64,000 nt of DNA from Taxillus chinensis (GCA_023512835.1 CM042092.1:53760400-53824399), one strand, 5' to 3'; numbered from the stretch's first letter, positions 31,818 to 43,618 are shown. Translations and numbers: made by a program. The notes: a model not told the origin generated them from the letters alone.

Positions 31818-33604
31818 TGTCACGCCCCGGATTTCCAACCCGAGGAAACCGGTACGTGACTCCCCATTCACCCACACGGAGGGCAATGGGGTTGGATTAC
31901 TGGATGCCACACAAGCAAGTCTAACAATTACAATAAATCAAATAAGCCACATCTTTATTTAATTCCAAAACATCAAAGGTTCACAAAACAACCAAGTCCC
32001 TGATTACAGTTCAATCCCTTAGGACATTCCCCTCCCTGGGGTTACATAAATCATAAAAGTACATTACTGAAATGAACAATAAAGTGGAGAGGGTCTTCCA
32101 CCTTGGTGTATCCACCTAACGCCTGTAAGTCCCCGGAAAACAAACAAACACAGGAGGAGGGGTGAGCAACCACAGCTCGCAGGGATCATGTCTCCCCAAC
32201 CCATCCCATGTTCCTAGCATCTACATGCCATGTGTACAAGTGCGGTGTCGTGATACAATAATTTCAACCAGACATAATAACAACCACATCAACAATTTAC
32301 AATCTTCCACCGCCACACAGGCTAACACTTTAACCACAAGTGATTTAACCGCCTCTTCAGGCCAAGTTATTTAACCGCCTCTTCAGGCCAAGTGATTTAA
32401 CCGCCTCTTCAGGCCAAGTGATTTAACCGCCTCTTCAGGCCACTGGTTTAACCGCCTCTCAGGCAAAGTTATTTAACCGCCTCTTCAGGCCAAATACCAC
32501 AGTCAAGCACACAACACACATGGTCACTCAAGCATACAACCAAACACTTGGTGTGCACCCGTTCACAAGCGCACAAACCCAACCATTCAGGCCATAGAGC
32601 AAACATCCAAAGATACATACATACACTAAACCACAAGTCCAGTCACACGGACATATTACCAAACACTTAATGGGCATATACACACAGCTAAGTTCACACA
32701 GGCATTTCATCAAACATGTAGCAGGCATGTCATACAGGCATTTTATCAAACACTTCTCACGCATCACACAAACACCAGAAACACCAAAATCGCCATTGAA
32801 GGCCAACATTCATATAGTAGGTCACACCTATATGAATTTACATATAAATAATATAACAGATATAACTCATATTCTGCCCTAGGACCCTAGGACAGAGGAG
32901 GATTTAGGAAGAACAGAATCCCTACCTTAAAACAGATCTTCCTTGCTCCCGCGCTAAACGCCGTCCTCCCCACGCAAGATGCTCCTAAGAAGAACCAAAG
33001 AACTCCCCTTCCTTCTCTCTCTCTCTCTCTCTCTCTCTCTACGATGGTCGCGCAGATCAAGAGAACCCTAAACCTAAAATAGAGAGCTTCTCCTCCTTAT
33101 ATAGACAACACAACATCAAAATGACGTAGTTTTGATTAAGTGAATCCCAGCATCAAAACGACGTAGTTTTGATCACACAAGTTAGCACCTTTCCGCACCC
33201 ATATAGGCCAAAATACTCAGAATTTCAACATGGTCCTTTGGAGAAAGTTCCTTAGAATGTCAAAACCAAGGGAACCATGCAAAAATATGCCTGCACGCCA
33301 ATTTGCACGTGAATTCCCCAATTCACGTGCAACTCCATATGCACTCCAAATGCTCTCAAACTTCACCCCTAGCCTCCTTGCATCATTTAGAAGACAACCA
33401 CACTTGCACGTGAATTGGACCCATATCACGTGCACCTCACATACATGTCCATTTGGCCTGAAACTTCTGTGGTAAATAGAGGACATCATTCTAAGCATCT
33501 TTCCTTTTGCACGTGAATTCATTGGAGTCCATTTACTAGGTCAAAATCTAGAAAAACTCCACTCAGAAGGTAAAACTGACTAACTCAAGGTACGGGTCCT
33601 TACA
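31818..33604 (-). mobile_element. Solo LTR, Tekay family A (1787 bp), TSD CTTAG
   Basis: Starts TGTCACGCCCCGG and ends GGGTCCTTACA in plus reading, so a minus-strand family A LTR like 4003-5850. Perfect TSD CTTAG at 31813-31817 and 33605-33609, within a tandem unit. It contains repeated AACCGCCTCTTCAGGCCAAG units (32340-32490), a CT repeat (33017-33045), minus-strand TATATAAG (33097-33104), ACGT palindromes at 33115 and 33152, and the G-box inverted repeat (about 33304-33332). Confidence 0.95.
33097..33173 (-). promoter_or_regulatory. TATA box and paired ACGT palindromes (solo LTR A)
   Basis: TATATAAG on the minus strand (33097-33104) preceded by palindromes at 33115-33136 and 33152-33173, 37 bp apart. 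Confidence 0.65.
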
Positions 33605-34040
33605 CTTAGACTGAAAAATAGAAAGCCCACAGCAACGATAGGCTTGAATTGAAAATGGAAAAGCCCACAGCAATGATAGGCTTAAACTGGAAATGGAAAA
33701 GCCTACAGCAACGATAGGCGTAAACTGAAAATGGAAAAGCCCACAGCAACGATAGGCTTAGATTGAAAAATGGAAAGCCCACAACAACGATAGGCTTGAA
33801 TTGAAAATGGATAGCCCACAGCAACGATAGGCTTTGAATTGAAAATGGATAGCCCACAACAACGATAGGCTTTGAATTGAAAATGGATAAGCCCACATCA
33901 ATGATAGGCTTAAATTGAAAATGAAAAAGCCTACAACAACGATAGGCTTAAATTGACAATAGGAAAGCCCACAGGAACGTTAGGCTTGAATTGGAAAAGA
34001 AAAAGCCCACAGCAACGATAGGCTTAAACTGGAAAGACTT
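33605..34040 (-). repeat. Tandem array, 37-38 bp unit, Tat 3' UTR (part 2)
   Basis: Same unit as 31095-31817, continuing after the solo LTR. The two parts together hold about 30 units. Confidence 0.88.
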
Positions 34041-35455
34041 GTTGGAGACATCAGTTGGTATTTGGGGAAATGCTTTAAGGAATTGGTGAGTTTGGGAAGT
34101 AACCCAATTTGGGCTCCCTTTATGAGTTCACTCAAGGAGATCGCTCTACGAGGTGACCCAAAAAAGGTAAAAAGTTTGTCAAGTGCCAAAAGGAAGTATT
34201 TAGAGCTTGGGGGAAATTGCAGAGAAAAAGTTGCAGAATTGAACAAAGAAAGCTAGGATAGCTTGGTGAGAAGCTTGCTGAGTATGAGCTCGGATCTTTA
34301 GAGGTGGCAACATTCCTGAAATTACAGAGTATGCTGAAGGTATGCAAATGATGCATGGAATGCAATGTGATGTATGCGGGGATGCATGGTGACATGTATG
34401 GCTAATGACCCAATATGAGCTGAGGGTTTATCTCCCTGCTGATGGAGAGTTTAGATGACATCCAACTTGTTGGGGACTTTTTGTCTCTCGGGCTGGGGAA
34501 ACCTTTCTATCTTTGCTGGGGGACTCCCTCTTTTATGGATGGAGGGTTTGTTTGACTTAGTTTCACTCCATTGAGGAGCTTAACTTGAGAGCTTCTCTGG
34601 GGATAGTGATATTCCGTGGAGATATGGGTACTCTGAGTTAGGGGATTAACTTGTTTGGGGATTTTGAGCTTGGCCCTACTCATAAGGCAATGCTAAAAGA
34701 GCCTACTGGGGATTCGGCAGGTATTCTAATTAAATGCGAAATGAAGACCATGTAACATGATTAAAAAGGTAAAAAGGGATTTTTGCTGGTTTAATTCCAC
34801 AAAACATATTTATATCATAAAAAGTGTCCTATTGTTATAATCTGATAAACAAAATCACAAGTCTTTAAAAGTATAATGTACAAATTTGATTCGAATGTGC
34901 CACAGGTTTGACCAAGTCTTCCACTGCTTGCAGCCGCTGCTTTTGGATGATGTTGTCTCTACTGTGTGTAAAGGACCCTATTTGTTGTGGTCCTAATCCT
35001 TTCAGATTCTGACTGATTGATTTCACCCTTCAAGATTTATTGTTGGCTTTGTATTTTACCCTTGGTGCCCTTTCAGGTTTTCACCAAGTCCGCCCTTGTT
35101 TTCTTTTTTGTCTTTTGTTGGAGCTTTGTATTTTACCCTTGGTGCCCTTTCGGGTTTTCACCAAGTCCGCTCATTACAGGAATGAGAATCTTGTTGGGAG
35201 GTATGAGAGTTAAGCATAAAACTTTTTGATGGCGTCACTATTCACTGGATTAGGAAGCTTATCTCCGTCCATTTTGGCAAGAATCAATGCGCCTCCTGAG
35301 AATGCTTTTTTCACAACATATGGGCCTTCATAATTGGGAGTCCAATTGCCTCGATGGTCATGCTGGATTGGCAAGATCTTTTTGAGGACAAGATCACCCT
35401 CTTAAAAGCTTCTGGGCATCACCTTTTTATTGTAATTGTTCATCATTCTCTGTTG
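34041..35455 (-). other. Tat 3' UTR, non-repetitive part
   Basis: No gene. 35030-35175 contains two copies (minus strand) of GCGGACTTGGTGAAAACC plus CAAGGGTAAAATACAAAGC, which reappear inverted at 40708-40835 in the Ogre 3' UTR. Short frames near 34062-34256 and 34132-34395 are not convincing. Confidence 0.6.
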
Positions 35456-36433
35456 TTACAGCTGTCCTCTGCAAACCACTGCCAAGCGCTTGCCCTCAAT
35501 TAAATTCAACTGCTCATAACGACTTTGGGCCCATTCTGCTTCTTCGAGTTGAGTATCCTTAAGTACTCGGAGGGAGGGTATCTCCACTTCGACCGGTAGA
35601 ACTGCTTCCATGCCATAGACCAAAGAAAATGGAGTTGCCCCGGTCGATGTACGCACTGAGGTATGATAAGCATGCAAAGCGTAAGGTAGCTTCTTGTGCC
35701 AATCTTTGTATGTTTCAGTCATCTTTCTGATAATGTTCTTGATGTTCTTGTTGGCTGCCTCGACTGCTCCATTCATCTTTGGGCGATAGGGGGTCGAGTT
35801 GCGGTGTTGAATTTTGTATGTTTCACACAACCTCCCTATCATCCGGCTGTTCAAATTGGTAGCATTGTCCGTTATGATCTGCTTGGGAAGCCCATATCGG
35901 CATATGATGTTGTTCCGCATAAATCGAAGTACCACAGCCTGTGTGACATTAGCATATGATGCTACTTCTACCCACTTGGTGAAGTAATCAATGACTACCA
36001 AAATGAAACGATGACCATTAGAAGCTTTTGGAGATATTGGTCCGATAACGTCAATGCCCCAAAGCGAGAACGGCCACAGGGAAACCATCACGTGTAGTTT
36101 GGACGGCGGTACTTGGATTTTATCACCATAAATTTGACACTTAAGGCATTTGCGCACATATTCAATGCAATCCTTTTCCATGGTGACCCAATAATAGCCC
36201 ATTCGCATGATTTGTCTTGTTAATGCATGTCCATTTGCATGTGAACCACATTCCCCTTCATGCACTTCTTTCATTATTTGTGTTGATTCTTCTTTTGCCA
36301 CACGCCGCAATAATACCATGTCATGGTTTCTTTTATACAGAACGGGACCATCAAGATAGTAGTTGGACACTGACCTTCGGATATTTCTTTTATCAGATTC
36401 AGAGGCCTCTGCTGGGTATTCTTGCTTAAGCAA
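35456..36433 (-). CDS. Integrase of the Tat element (open frame, element defective)
   Basis: A single 325-codon open frame. HHCC finger: GECGSHANGHALTRQ and CLKCQIYGD. Catalytic core: LWGIDVIGPIS (Asp), KQIITDNATNLNS (Asp), MNGAVEAANKNIKN (Glu), then GATPFSLVYGMEAVLPVEVE. All DDE residues are visible. The frame begins at the Met given but is really the continuation of pol from the RNase H region. It is one of the least damaged coding pieces in the window, though the element lacks its 5' LTR. Confidence 0.85.
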   Translation of the reverse strand: MLKQEYPAEASESDKRNIRRSVSNYYLDGPVLYKRNHDMVLLRRVAKEESTQIMKEVHEGECGSHANGHALTRQIMRMGYYWVTMEKDCIEYVRKCLKCQIYGDKIQVPPSKLHVMVSLWPFSLWGIDVIGPISPKASNGHRFILVVIDYFTKWVEVASYANVTQAVVLRFMRNNIICRYGLPKQIITDNATNLNSRMIGRLCETYKIQHRNSTPYRPKMNGAVEAANKNIKNIIRKMTETYKDWHKKLPYALHAYHTSVRTSTGATPFSLVYGMEAVLPVEVEIPSLRVLKDTQLEEAEWAQSRYEQLNLIEGKRLAVVCRGQL

Positions 36434-37131
36434 ATACTATTTGACGTCATCAAACCAAGGTTTTTCTTCAATATTTCGTTCAACGGCCATGCAATGTGCA
36501 GGAGTATCTTGTATACGGATATCGAAAGACTGGACTTCCAACTTTGTATCTAGTCGAAGGAGGGAGGCTAGAATGGCCAATGCATCAGGGATCTGATTGT
36601 ATTCCCTGGGCATATGCTCAAACGTGATGTCTTCAAATTGCTCGGCTAACTCCGTAACGTGCTTCCGATATGGGATTAATTTGTGGTTTTGAGTCTCCCA
36701 TTCACCCCTTACTTGAAAAATGATGAGTGCCGATCTGGGATGTTGATGTGCTTATCTGGGAAGCCAATAGTCATGGGCTCATAGTCTTCTAGTGCTCTGT
36801 CTACCAAGTAATCAGCTATTGCGCTCCCTTTTATAGCTTTTTGTGGCATGTAGATGATATCATACTCCGATAGGATCAGCTGTCATTTGGCGATTCTCCC
36901 AGAAATGGATGGTTTTTCTAAGAGATATTTGAGCGGATCATGCCTTGAAATCAGCCATGTGGTATGATAAAGAGTGTATTGCCTCAATCTTCTTGTTATC
37001 CAGACAAGAGCACAACACGTCTTCTCCAAGGGTGTGTAGTTTTCTTCATTGATGGTGAACTTCTTGCTCAGATAATAAATGGCCTGCTCCTTCTTGCCTG
37101 TAGAATCGTGTTGCCCCAAGACACAACCCAT
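36434..37131 (-). pseudogene. RNase H and partial second (archaeal-type) RNase H, Tat element
   Basis: 36883-37131 reads the first RNase H (MGCVLGQHDSTGKKEQAIYY, ENYTPLEKTCCALVW). It continues through IKGSAIADYLVDRALEDYEP to IPDRHS near 36738. There the sequence joins SALIIFQVRGEWETQ, AEQFEDITFEHMPREYNQ and DALAILASLLRLD, the C-terminal half of the extra RNase H of Tat elements. The N-terminal half with its catalytic Asp is missing, apparently by a short internal deletion, and stops occur near 36880 and 36436. Confidence 0.65.
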
Positions 37132-37140
37132 CGCTGACTC

Positions 37141-38071
37141 CTAAACGGTCAAGTATAAGATCAGAGGTCTATCCGATACTGGTGGGACCAAAATAGGTGG
37201 ATTAGACAGATATTGTTTGATCTTATCAAAAGCTTCTTGACATTTGTCATTCCAAATTTCTGGGTAGTTCTTTCGTAAAGTCTTGAAAATGGGTTCACAT
37301 GTGGCCGTCATCTGGGAAATAAATCGGGCAATGTAATTCAGTCGCCCTAGGAATCCTCTAACCTCCTTGATGGTCCGTGGTGGCGGTATCTCTTGGATAG
37401 CTCGAACTTTATCTGGATCGATTTCAACTCCTTTTTTGCTCACAATGAAACCCAATAGTTTTCCCGACATGGCTCCGAAAGTGCACTTTTTGGGGTTCAA
37501 TTTCAGCTGATATTTCCGTAGCCTATTGAAGAGCTCCGGAGTACTTCAATATAATCTTCGGTGCTTCGTGATTTGGCTATCATGTCATCCACATATACTT
37601 CGACTTCCTTATGCATTATGTCATGGAATAGGGTCACCATGGCTCGCTGATAGGTTGCCCCTGCGTTCCTCAGACCAAAAGGCATCACATTATAGCAGAA
37701 AGTGCCCCAAAGTGTCGTGAATGTGGTCCTCTCTTTGTGTTCAGGGGCCATACAAATTTGATTATAGCCCGAAAAACCATCCATGAATGAGAACAGGGCG
37801 TGTTTTACTGTATTATCCACTAGCGTATCAATGTGAGGAAGTGGGAAGTTATCCTTCGGACTGGCCCAGTTCAGATCTCTATAGTCGACACACATGCGTA
37901 CTTTGCCTCCTTTCTTGATCTTGGTACAACATTGGCCACCCATTCTGGATAATGGGAGACACTTAGGAAACCTGCATCCCATTGCTTTTTGACTTCTTCT
38001 TTAATCTTCAGTATCATCTCTGGTCTCATTCTTCTCAATTTCTGCTGAACTGGCTTATATTCCGGCCTCAC
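37141..38071 (-). pseudogene. Reverse transcriptase of the Tat element
   Basis: Fragments 37871-38071 (RPEYKPVQQKLRRMRPE, VKKQWDAGFL), 37503-37982 (KVRMCVDYRDLNWASPKDNF, HALFSFMDGFSGYNQI, MPFGLRNAGATYQRAM, EVYVDDMIAKS with YVDD) and 37141-37500 (MNPKKCTFGAMSGKLLGFIV, FLGRLNYIARFISQM). Frameshifts near 37900-37980 and 37500 and a stop near 37140 disrupt it. Motif order is that of gypsy RT. Confidence 0.85.
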
Positions 38072-38083
38072 TGGTATATGATG

Positions 38084-38653
38084 CTACACTATGTCCGTGT
38101 CTAATCCTGGCATATCTTGATACGACCATGCAAAAACATCTATGTAGCTCCTTAATAGCTCAATTAATTGCTTCTTGATGTCGGTAGCTATTAAGGATCC
38201 CATCCTCAATTCTCTTGGTTCGGCAATGGTCCCCAAATTCACTATTTCTATTGGGTCTTCACTTGGAATGGAGAAACGGTCTTCCCTTTCCAATAGGCGT
38301 ATAATCTCCCCTGGTAGTTCAGGTGTCTCCTCTATCTCATTCTCGTCAGCTTCAAACACGGGCTGCTCCCAGTTTGGACTTTGGTCAAACCTTTGGCATT
38401 TCGTTTCGCCTTCGCATACTATGTTTTCATTGACATTGTGATACCTGCTTATAAGAGAATGACAAGTTGGTAACCAAATATGATATGCATATGTTATGAA
38501 TGGAATGCACCATGAAAGATTTTGAAAAACACATTTTATTGGAAGGTTTAAGGAAAAACAAATGTTCACAGCTTCAAAGTACATTAAAATAGAATACATT
38601 AAATCCCAGCGACCCGTAAGCATTACATTATGGGGAGGTCCAGGCTGGTCCAA
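38084..38653 (-). pseudogene. PR-RT linker of the Tat element
   Basis: Contains IVNLGTIAEPRELRMGSLIA and LIELLRSYIDVFAWSYQDMP, the sequence that precedes RT in Tat/Ogre elements. The N-terminal half of this frame and 38654-38896 carry no recognised domain. Confidence 0.65.
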
Positions 38654-38896
38654 TTGTTCAATGGCTGGTTGGGATCCTCTCGCACTAACTGAACCATCTC
38701 GCTTGGTGCATGCTCATTTGTGTCTAATACGGCTACAGTCCCCGTCTTGGGCTCAGGTTGGCTCTTATGGATAAACCCTTTCTTCTTGTACTGGCCTTTT
38801 CTGCAATCTTGCCATTCTGACTTCCCTCTTCTTGATAGCTTCCCTCTGTCTGTCAGCTTTTGTAGGGACGTAGCCTAGCCCAAACTTTTCGGTATT

Positions 38897-39688
38897 TTAT
38901 CGGACGGTCAGGGGTTTCTGAATCCCTTGAGCTGTCAGGCCTAATCCTTCCCCCGGTTTGTACCCCTGTTTGATCATAGTGGCTGCAACCATTTTTGCTG
39001 CCTTCGAGAGACGATGGTCTTGGGTAGAAGCGACATTCACCATCTCAAAAGCCCGATAGGAGCATTCTGGAACATCTTCGTTGCTTTCAACATAAGGAAC
39101 TAATGCCAGTTTGGTGACGAGGAAACTTGTCTCTCCGGAGATGCAGATGAGCTGGTCCCCCATTACAAACTTCATCTTCTGGTGGAGACTTGATGGCACC
39201 GCTCCTGCCATGTGGATCCAGGGTCTTCCCAACAAACAGCTATAATATGGCGTGATGTCCATCACCTGAAATTCCACCGTAAAAGTAGTTGGCCCAATCA
39301 TGAGTGGAAGATCCAGAGTTCTCACCATGTCATGCTTTCCTCCATCGAATGCTCGTACCTTCATCGTACAGGGACGCATATAGGTCGCGTCAATTGGAAG
39401 TTGCTACAGTATATGCAAGGGCATAATGTTCAAGGCCGAGCCGTTGTCAATGAGTACACGGGCTATGGTGTGCTCCTTGCATTTGACCGTGATGTGCAAA
39501 GCTTTTATGTGCCCCTTTCCTTCTTGGGGTAGCTCGTCATCTCCAAAGCTAATGACGTTGTTCATAATGAGGTTACTGGCGATTCCATCAACATTTGCCA
39601 CTGAAACAGTCGGTGGAACATAGGCTTGGCTCAGAACTTTCAGCAGTGCTTCCCGGTGAGGTTGGGAATCCATCATTAATGAGAGCAA
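38897..39688 (-). pseudogene. Aspartic protease region of the Tat element
   Basis: 39404-39688 carries ARVLIDNGSALNIMPLHIL, the DNGS form of the protease active site usual in Tat/Ogre. 38897-39379 follows with VRAFDGGKHDM, FQVMDITPYYSCLLGRPWIH and GYKPGEGLGL (a G-patch-like motif). A stop near 39400 separates the two. Confidence 0.8.
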
Positions 39689-40675
39689 GGAGATGCGAGC
39701 CGGTTGTCAGCTTAGCTGATCCACAATATCATACTCGCTCTGTTTCATGAATTTTAGGAATTCCAATGTCTCTTTTTCAGTGACCGGTGCTCCTTTCTTT
39801 GTTGCCTCCAGCGTTGGCTCAATGTCTGGTTCTACAGCTTTTTCCTTCCTTGCTTTGTCAACCATATCAGGGGCATAAGCCTTACCACTCCTAGTTATCT
39901 TCTCTGCTGCGGTGGCTCCCTGGACTACTTCACAACTGTAATTCCATGGGACTGCTTTATCAGTTTTATAGGGGAAAGGAGCAGGAACACCTATGGTGAG
40001 GGGTGCAATTCCATGCGGTAGTTATGGGATTTCGGTCCTCTCCCCCTTGTCTGGCACGAGACTTGAGGCATGGATAGTGAGAGGCTTGATTCCATGTGGC
40101 AGTAGCGGGATCCCCGGAGCCTTAACAGTTACGACAAGGGGTGTTGGCACCCAAGGCGATTTGTGTGAATCGTCTTCTTGGATCATGTGGCTTTGGTTGT
40201 CCATTCCTCCTCTTGACAATTCTATCATCCTTTGGTCCATGAGTTTTTGCACCACCTCGGAAAACTCAGTACATTCTGCGATGTCATGTCCCCATGACAT
40301 CTTGTGATAAGGGCATTGTTTTTCCCCATTTGTTCCTTTTCCTGCCTTTGGCGTGTTTTTAGCAAGTATATAGCCATGTTCCTGTAACAGAGTACACAAA
40401 TGTGTTTTCTCCATTTGTACTTGGGAGACCCTTTCCAGCCGTGCTTCATTTTCGATACTAGCAACATTATTGGAGTGTTCTGGGAGAGGATCGTTATTCA
40501 CATTTGGCGTCCCAGACAGTGCGGAAAAATCCAGCCATTTTGCATCCTTTAATGCCAGAACCTTCCTTTTGAATGTTATACAATTCTCGATATCATGTCC
40601 AGCTCCACCTGCATGATATTCACATCTGGCCTCTGGTTTATGCCAGGCCGGGGGAGGCGTCTTTATTTCTCCCAT
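39689..40675 (-). pseudogene. Gag C-terminal part of the Tat element
   Basis: 40022-40675 includes two zinc-finger-like motifs of the Tat/Ogre type, CEYHAGGAGHDIENC and CPYHKMSWGHDIAEC. 39689-40021 continues toward the protease in broken frames. The gag capsid portion and 5' end are absent: the sequence to the right is plus-oriented Ogre 3' UTR. Confidence 0.8.
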
Positions 40676-41589
40676 TTTGGTACAAAGAAGAGAAAGTCAA
40701 AACTAAAGAGCGGACTTGGTGAAAACCTGAAAGGGCACTAAGGGTAAAATACAAAGCTCTGTGAAAAGAGAGAAGAATTAAAGGCGGACTTAGTGAAAAC
40801 CCGAAAGGGCACTAAGGGTAAAATACAAAGCCAAACAAAGGGACCAGGATCCAAAGTCACCTAAAGCAGTCTGATAAAATCTCAAGCACCTCAGAGGGAC
40901 TGATCAGTTACTCCACATCAAAGGCCAGCCTACGAATAGAAGGATTGGTCAAGTCTTGAGCATACTTTGATCAACTTTGTAGACCAATATCTTAAAAACC
41001 TGTCATTATGTTTTATAAAAGGAAGAGCTATTAAACTCTTATGATAATGCATGAGTCATGTTGTGTATGATGTAGTTTTCTCAAAATTCTTTGTCATTTT
41101 TCAAAATTCTTTTTTAAAAAAAGAAAATCCCCAAGCAGAGTTTGCTTGAACATTCCATGCATGAGGATATCAGCATGCAGAAAAGATGGAGCCCCGGTCT
41201 CTTGGAGCAAAGAGAGAACAAAAAGCACAAGTCATCCACTGGCCTCTTTCCCGGCGGAGGAGAAGGATTTACAAACTTAATCATAAAGTCACATGCATTC
41301 ATGCATCATTCTCATCTTCACGCATCATTAGCATACATCATTAGCATGTTTGCTCTTCTCATAGGATTGCTTACACCCCGGGATGACATTTCATGATCCA
41401 CCAACAATTAAGCTTCAAAAACCGTCTCTAAAGATAGACGAGAACTCACCCTCGAAATGGAATTCCCTTTCAGAATCAAAGAACTAAAACCTGACTGACC
41501 TAAATCATAAGCCCAACATGACTATTGAGTGGTAATCTCATAGAGCGATCTCTTAGAGTGAACTCGTAGAGGGAGCCATGATAGAGTTA
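40676..41589 (+). other. Ogre 3' UTR, non-repetitive part, beginning at the Tat/Ogre junction
   Basis: No gene. Starts near 40690 after Tat gag. 40708-40835 holds two copies of the GCGGACTTGGTGAAAACC unit inverted relative to 35030-35175, showing that this stretch belongs to a plus-oriented element. The remainder is AT-rich without recognised features. Confidence 0.6.
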
Positions 41590-42250
41590 CCTATCCATAG
41601 CCCAAGATGCTATCTCACTATCATTTGAGCCAAGATGTCACCTTCATAGCCCGAGATGCTATTATTCAGCCCAAGAAGCCACCTTTATAGCCCAAGAAGC
41701 TATTCGTCCCGAGAAGCCACCTTTATAGCCCGAGACGCTATTATTCGGCCCAAGAAGCCACCCTTATAGCCCAAGAAGCTATTCCGCCCAAGAAGCCACC
41801 CTCATAGCTCAAGAAGCTAATCGACCCAAGATGTCACTCATTTTCGACCCAAGATGTCGTATCGTAGCCCAAGAAGTTATTCGGCCCAAGAAGCCACCCT
41901 CATAGCCCAAGAAGCTAATCGACCCAAGATATCACTCATTTTTGACCCAAGAGGTCGTATCATAGCCCAAGAAGCTATTCGGCCCAAGAAGCAACCCTCA
42001 TAGCCCAAGAAGCTAATCGACCCAAGATGTCGTATCATAGCCCAAGAAGCTATTCGGCCCAAGAAGCCACCCTCATAGCCCAAGAAGCTAATCGACCCAA
42101 GATATCACTCATTTTCAATCCAAGATATCGTATCATAGCCCAAGAAGCTATTCGGCCCAAGAAGCCATCCTCATAGCCCAAGAAGCAAATCAACCCAAGA
42201 TGTCATATCATAGCCCAAGAAGCTATTCGGCCCAAGAAGCCACCCTCATA
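41590..42250 (+). repeat. Tandem array with 38-bp unit, Ogre 3' UTR
   Basis: Repeated AGCCCAAGAAGCTATTCGGC and CCAAGAAGCCACCCTCAT (together 38 bp), mixed with GACCCAAGATGTC variants in a loose higher-order pattern. Ends about 120 bp before the 3' LTR. Confidence 0.88.
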
Positions 42251-42357
42251 ACCAAAAATTTCGCATCAATCTCACATCAATGCCAATCTCCAAGGAGATC
42301 TAACCATTCAAAATGGGTATTTGGTCATCTTTATACATCATTTGTATACAAACAATG

Positions 42358-42370
42358 CACAAAGAGGGGC
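42358..42370 (+). promoter_or_regulatory. Polypurine tract of the Ogre element
   Basis: CACAAAGAGGGGC directly before the LTR start TGATATTATACCCC. Confidence 0.75.
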
Positions 42371-43618
42371 TGATATTATACCCCATTTTGACCGGGTTAG
42401 ATCGCAACCATACTTGGTGAAGGACCACTTTAGGAGACCTTTATATGCCACAAGACAAGCTCTAAGTGATAGAGGATGACATTTGGAGGACAAAAGTGCC
42501 AAGTTGAATTGGACAACTGGTATGCAGCCCGCTATTTTGCCAATGACTTCCCCGATACGTGTCATAATCCAACAAACTCAATTGCGCTGAGTAGATAACA
42601 CCTTTATCTGTCATTTCCAATTGGTTTGAGATTTTTCCGGGCTATATTCAATTAATTATGATTTTTCGAAGTTGGCAACCAAATCTGGTACAAATTTGGG
42701 AGAGACAGCCGGTGCGCAGCGCACTATTTTGCCAATAACTCCTTCAATACTAGTTGGAATTGAACAAAGTCACTTGAATTGGTTAGATAACATCTTTATA
42801 TATCATTTTCAATTGGTTTGAGATTATTCCAGGATATATTCAATTAGTTATGATTTTTTGAAGTTGGTGATCAAGTTTGGGTGAAACAGCCGGTATACAG
42901 CGCACTATTTTGCCAATAACATCCTCAATACTTGTTGTAATTGAACAAAGTCAATTGAATTGGTTAGATAACATCCTTATATATTATCTCCAACTGGTTT
43001 GAGGATAATCCGTGTTCTATGCAATTAACTATGAATTTGTGAATCTGACGGGCAGAATGCTCCCACTATCATGTACCTCTGTGTGGTGTTTCCCCATTTT
43101 CTCTTAAATGGTTTATCCTTTTTGAGTGATTCCAATTTCTGGAGATAGATGACAGAAGTTCAAGAAAAACAAGACCAATTTGGCCCTAATCCGAGCTCTG
43201 TGGAGAAAGTTATAAATTTTTGAAGTTGCTCCAAAAATCTACCTTATTTTCCACGAATTTTGGTTCTTCATATGCATGTTTGTCCCACATTGACAGTTTT
43301 GCTTCTCCTCCACCCAGTATATATACAAAGAAACTCTCTTTACACAGCAAGTGAGAACAAGAGAGGCCTAAGGAAGCCCAAGTAGAGGCGCCACGTGGCG
43401 ACCAAGCCCACACACGGAAATTTTTGGGGAAACCCAAATCCGGTGGTCAAACTTGGTCAAATCCGGAATAAGCCCAAATCCAGTGGTCAAACTTGGTCAA
43501 ATCCGAGCTAAGCTCACTGATGCGGAATAAGGACCTACTGATGCGGACTAAGCCCAAATTCGGTGGTCAAACTTGGTCAAATCCGAGCAAAGCCCACTGA
43601 TGCGGAATAAGGACCCAC

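Larger units (their letters stand above)
29273..40690 (-). mobile_element. Tat/Ogre-lineage Ty3/gypsy element, minus strand, 5' end lost
   Basis: Minus-strand order gag, PR, RT, RH, INT, tandem-repeat 3' UTR, PPT, LTR. Protease DNGS active site, two zinc-finger-like gag motifs and integrase wording fit the Tat/Ogre branch. Only one LTR is present (left, 3'); gag is partial and no 5' LTR or PBS is found before plus-oriented Ogre 3' UTR starts near 40690. Left limit is approximate. Confidence 0.8.

Noticed and set aside
31173..31910. Long minus-strand frames rich in SLSLLWAIHFQF-type repeats
   Set aside because: They are translations of the 37-38 bp tandem array, not genes; several frames of the same DNA are open.
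41590..42250. CRISPR-like regular repeats of 38 bp
   Set aside because: Units are directly adjacent without unique spacers, in a plant retroelement 3' UTR; this is a tandem array.
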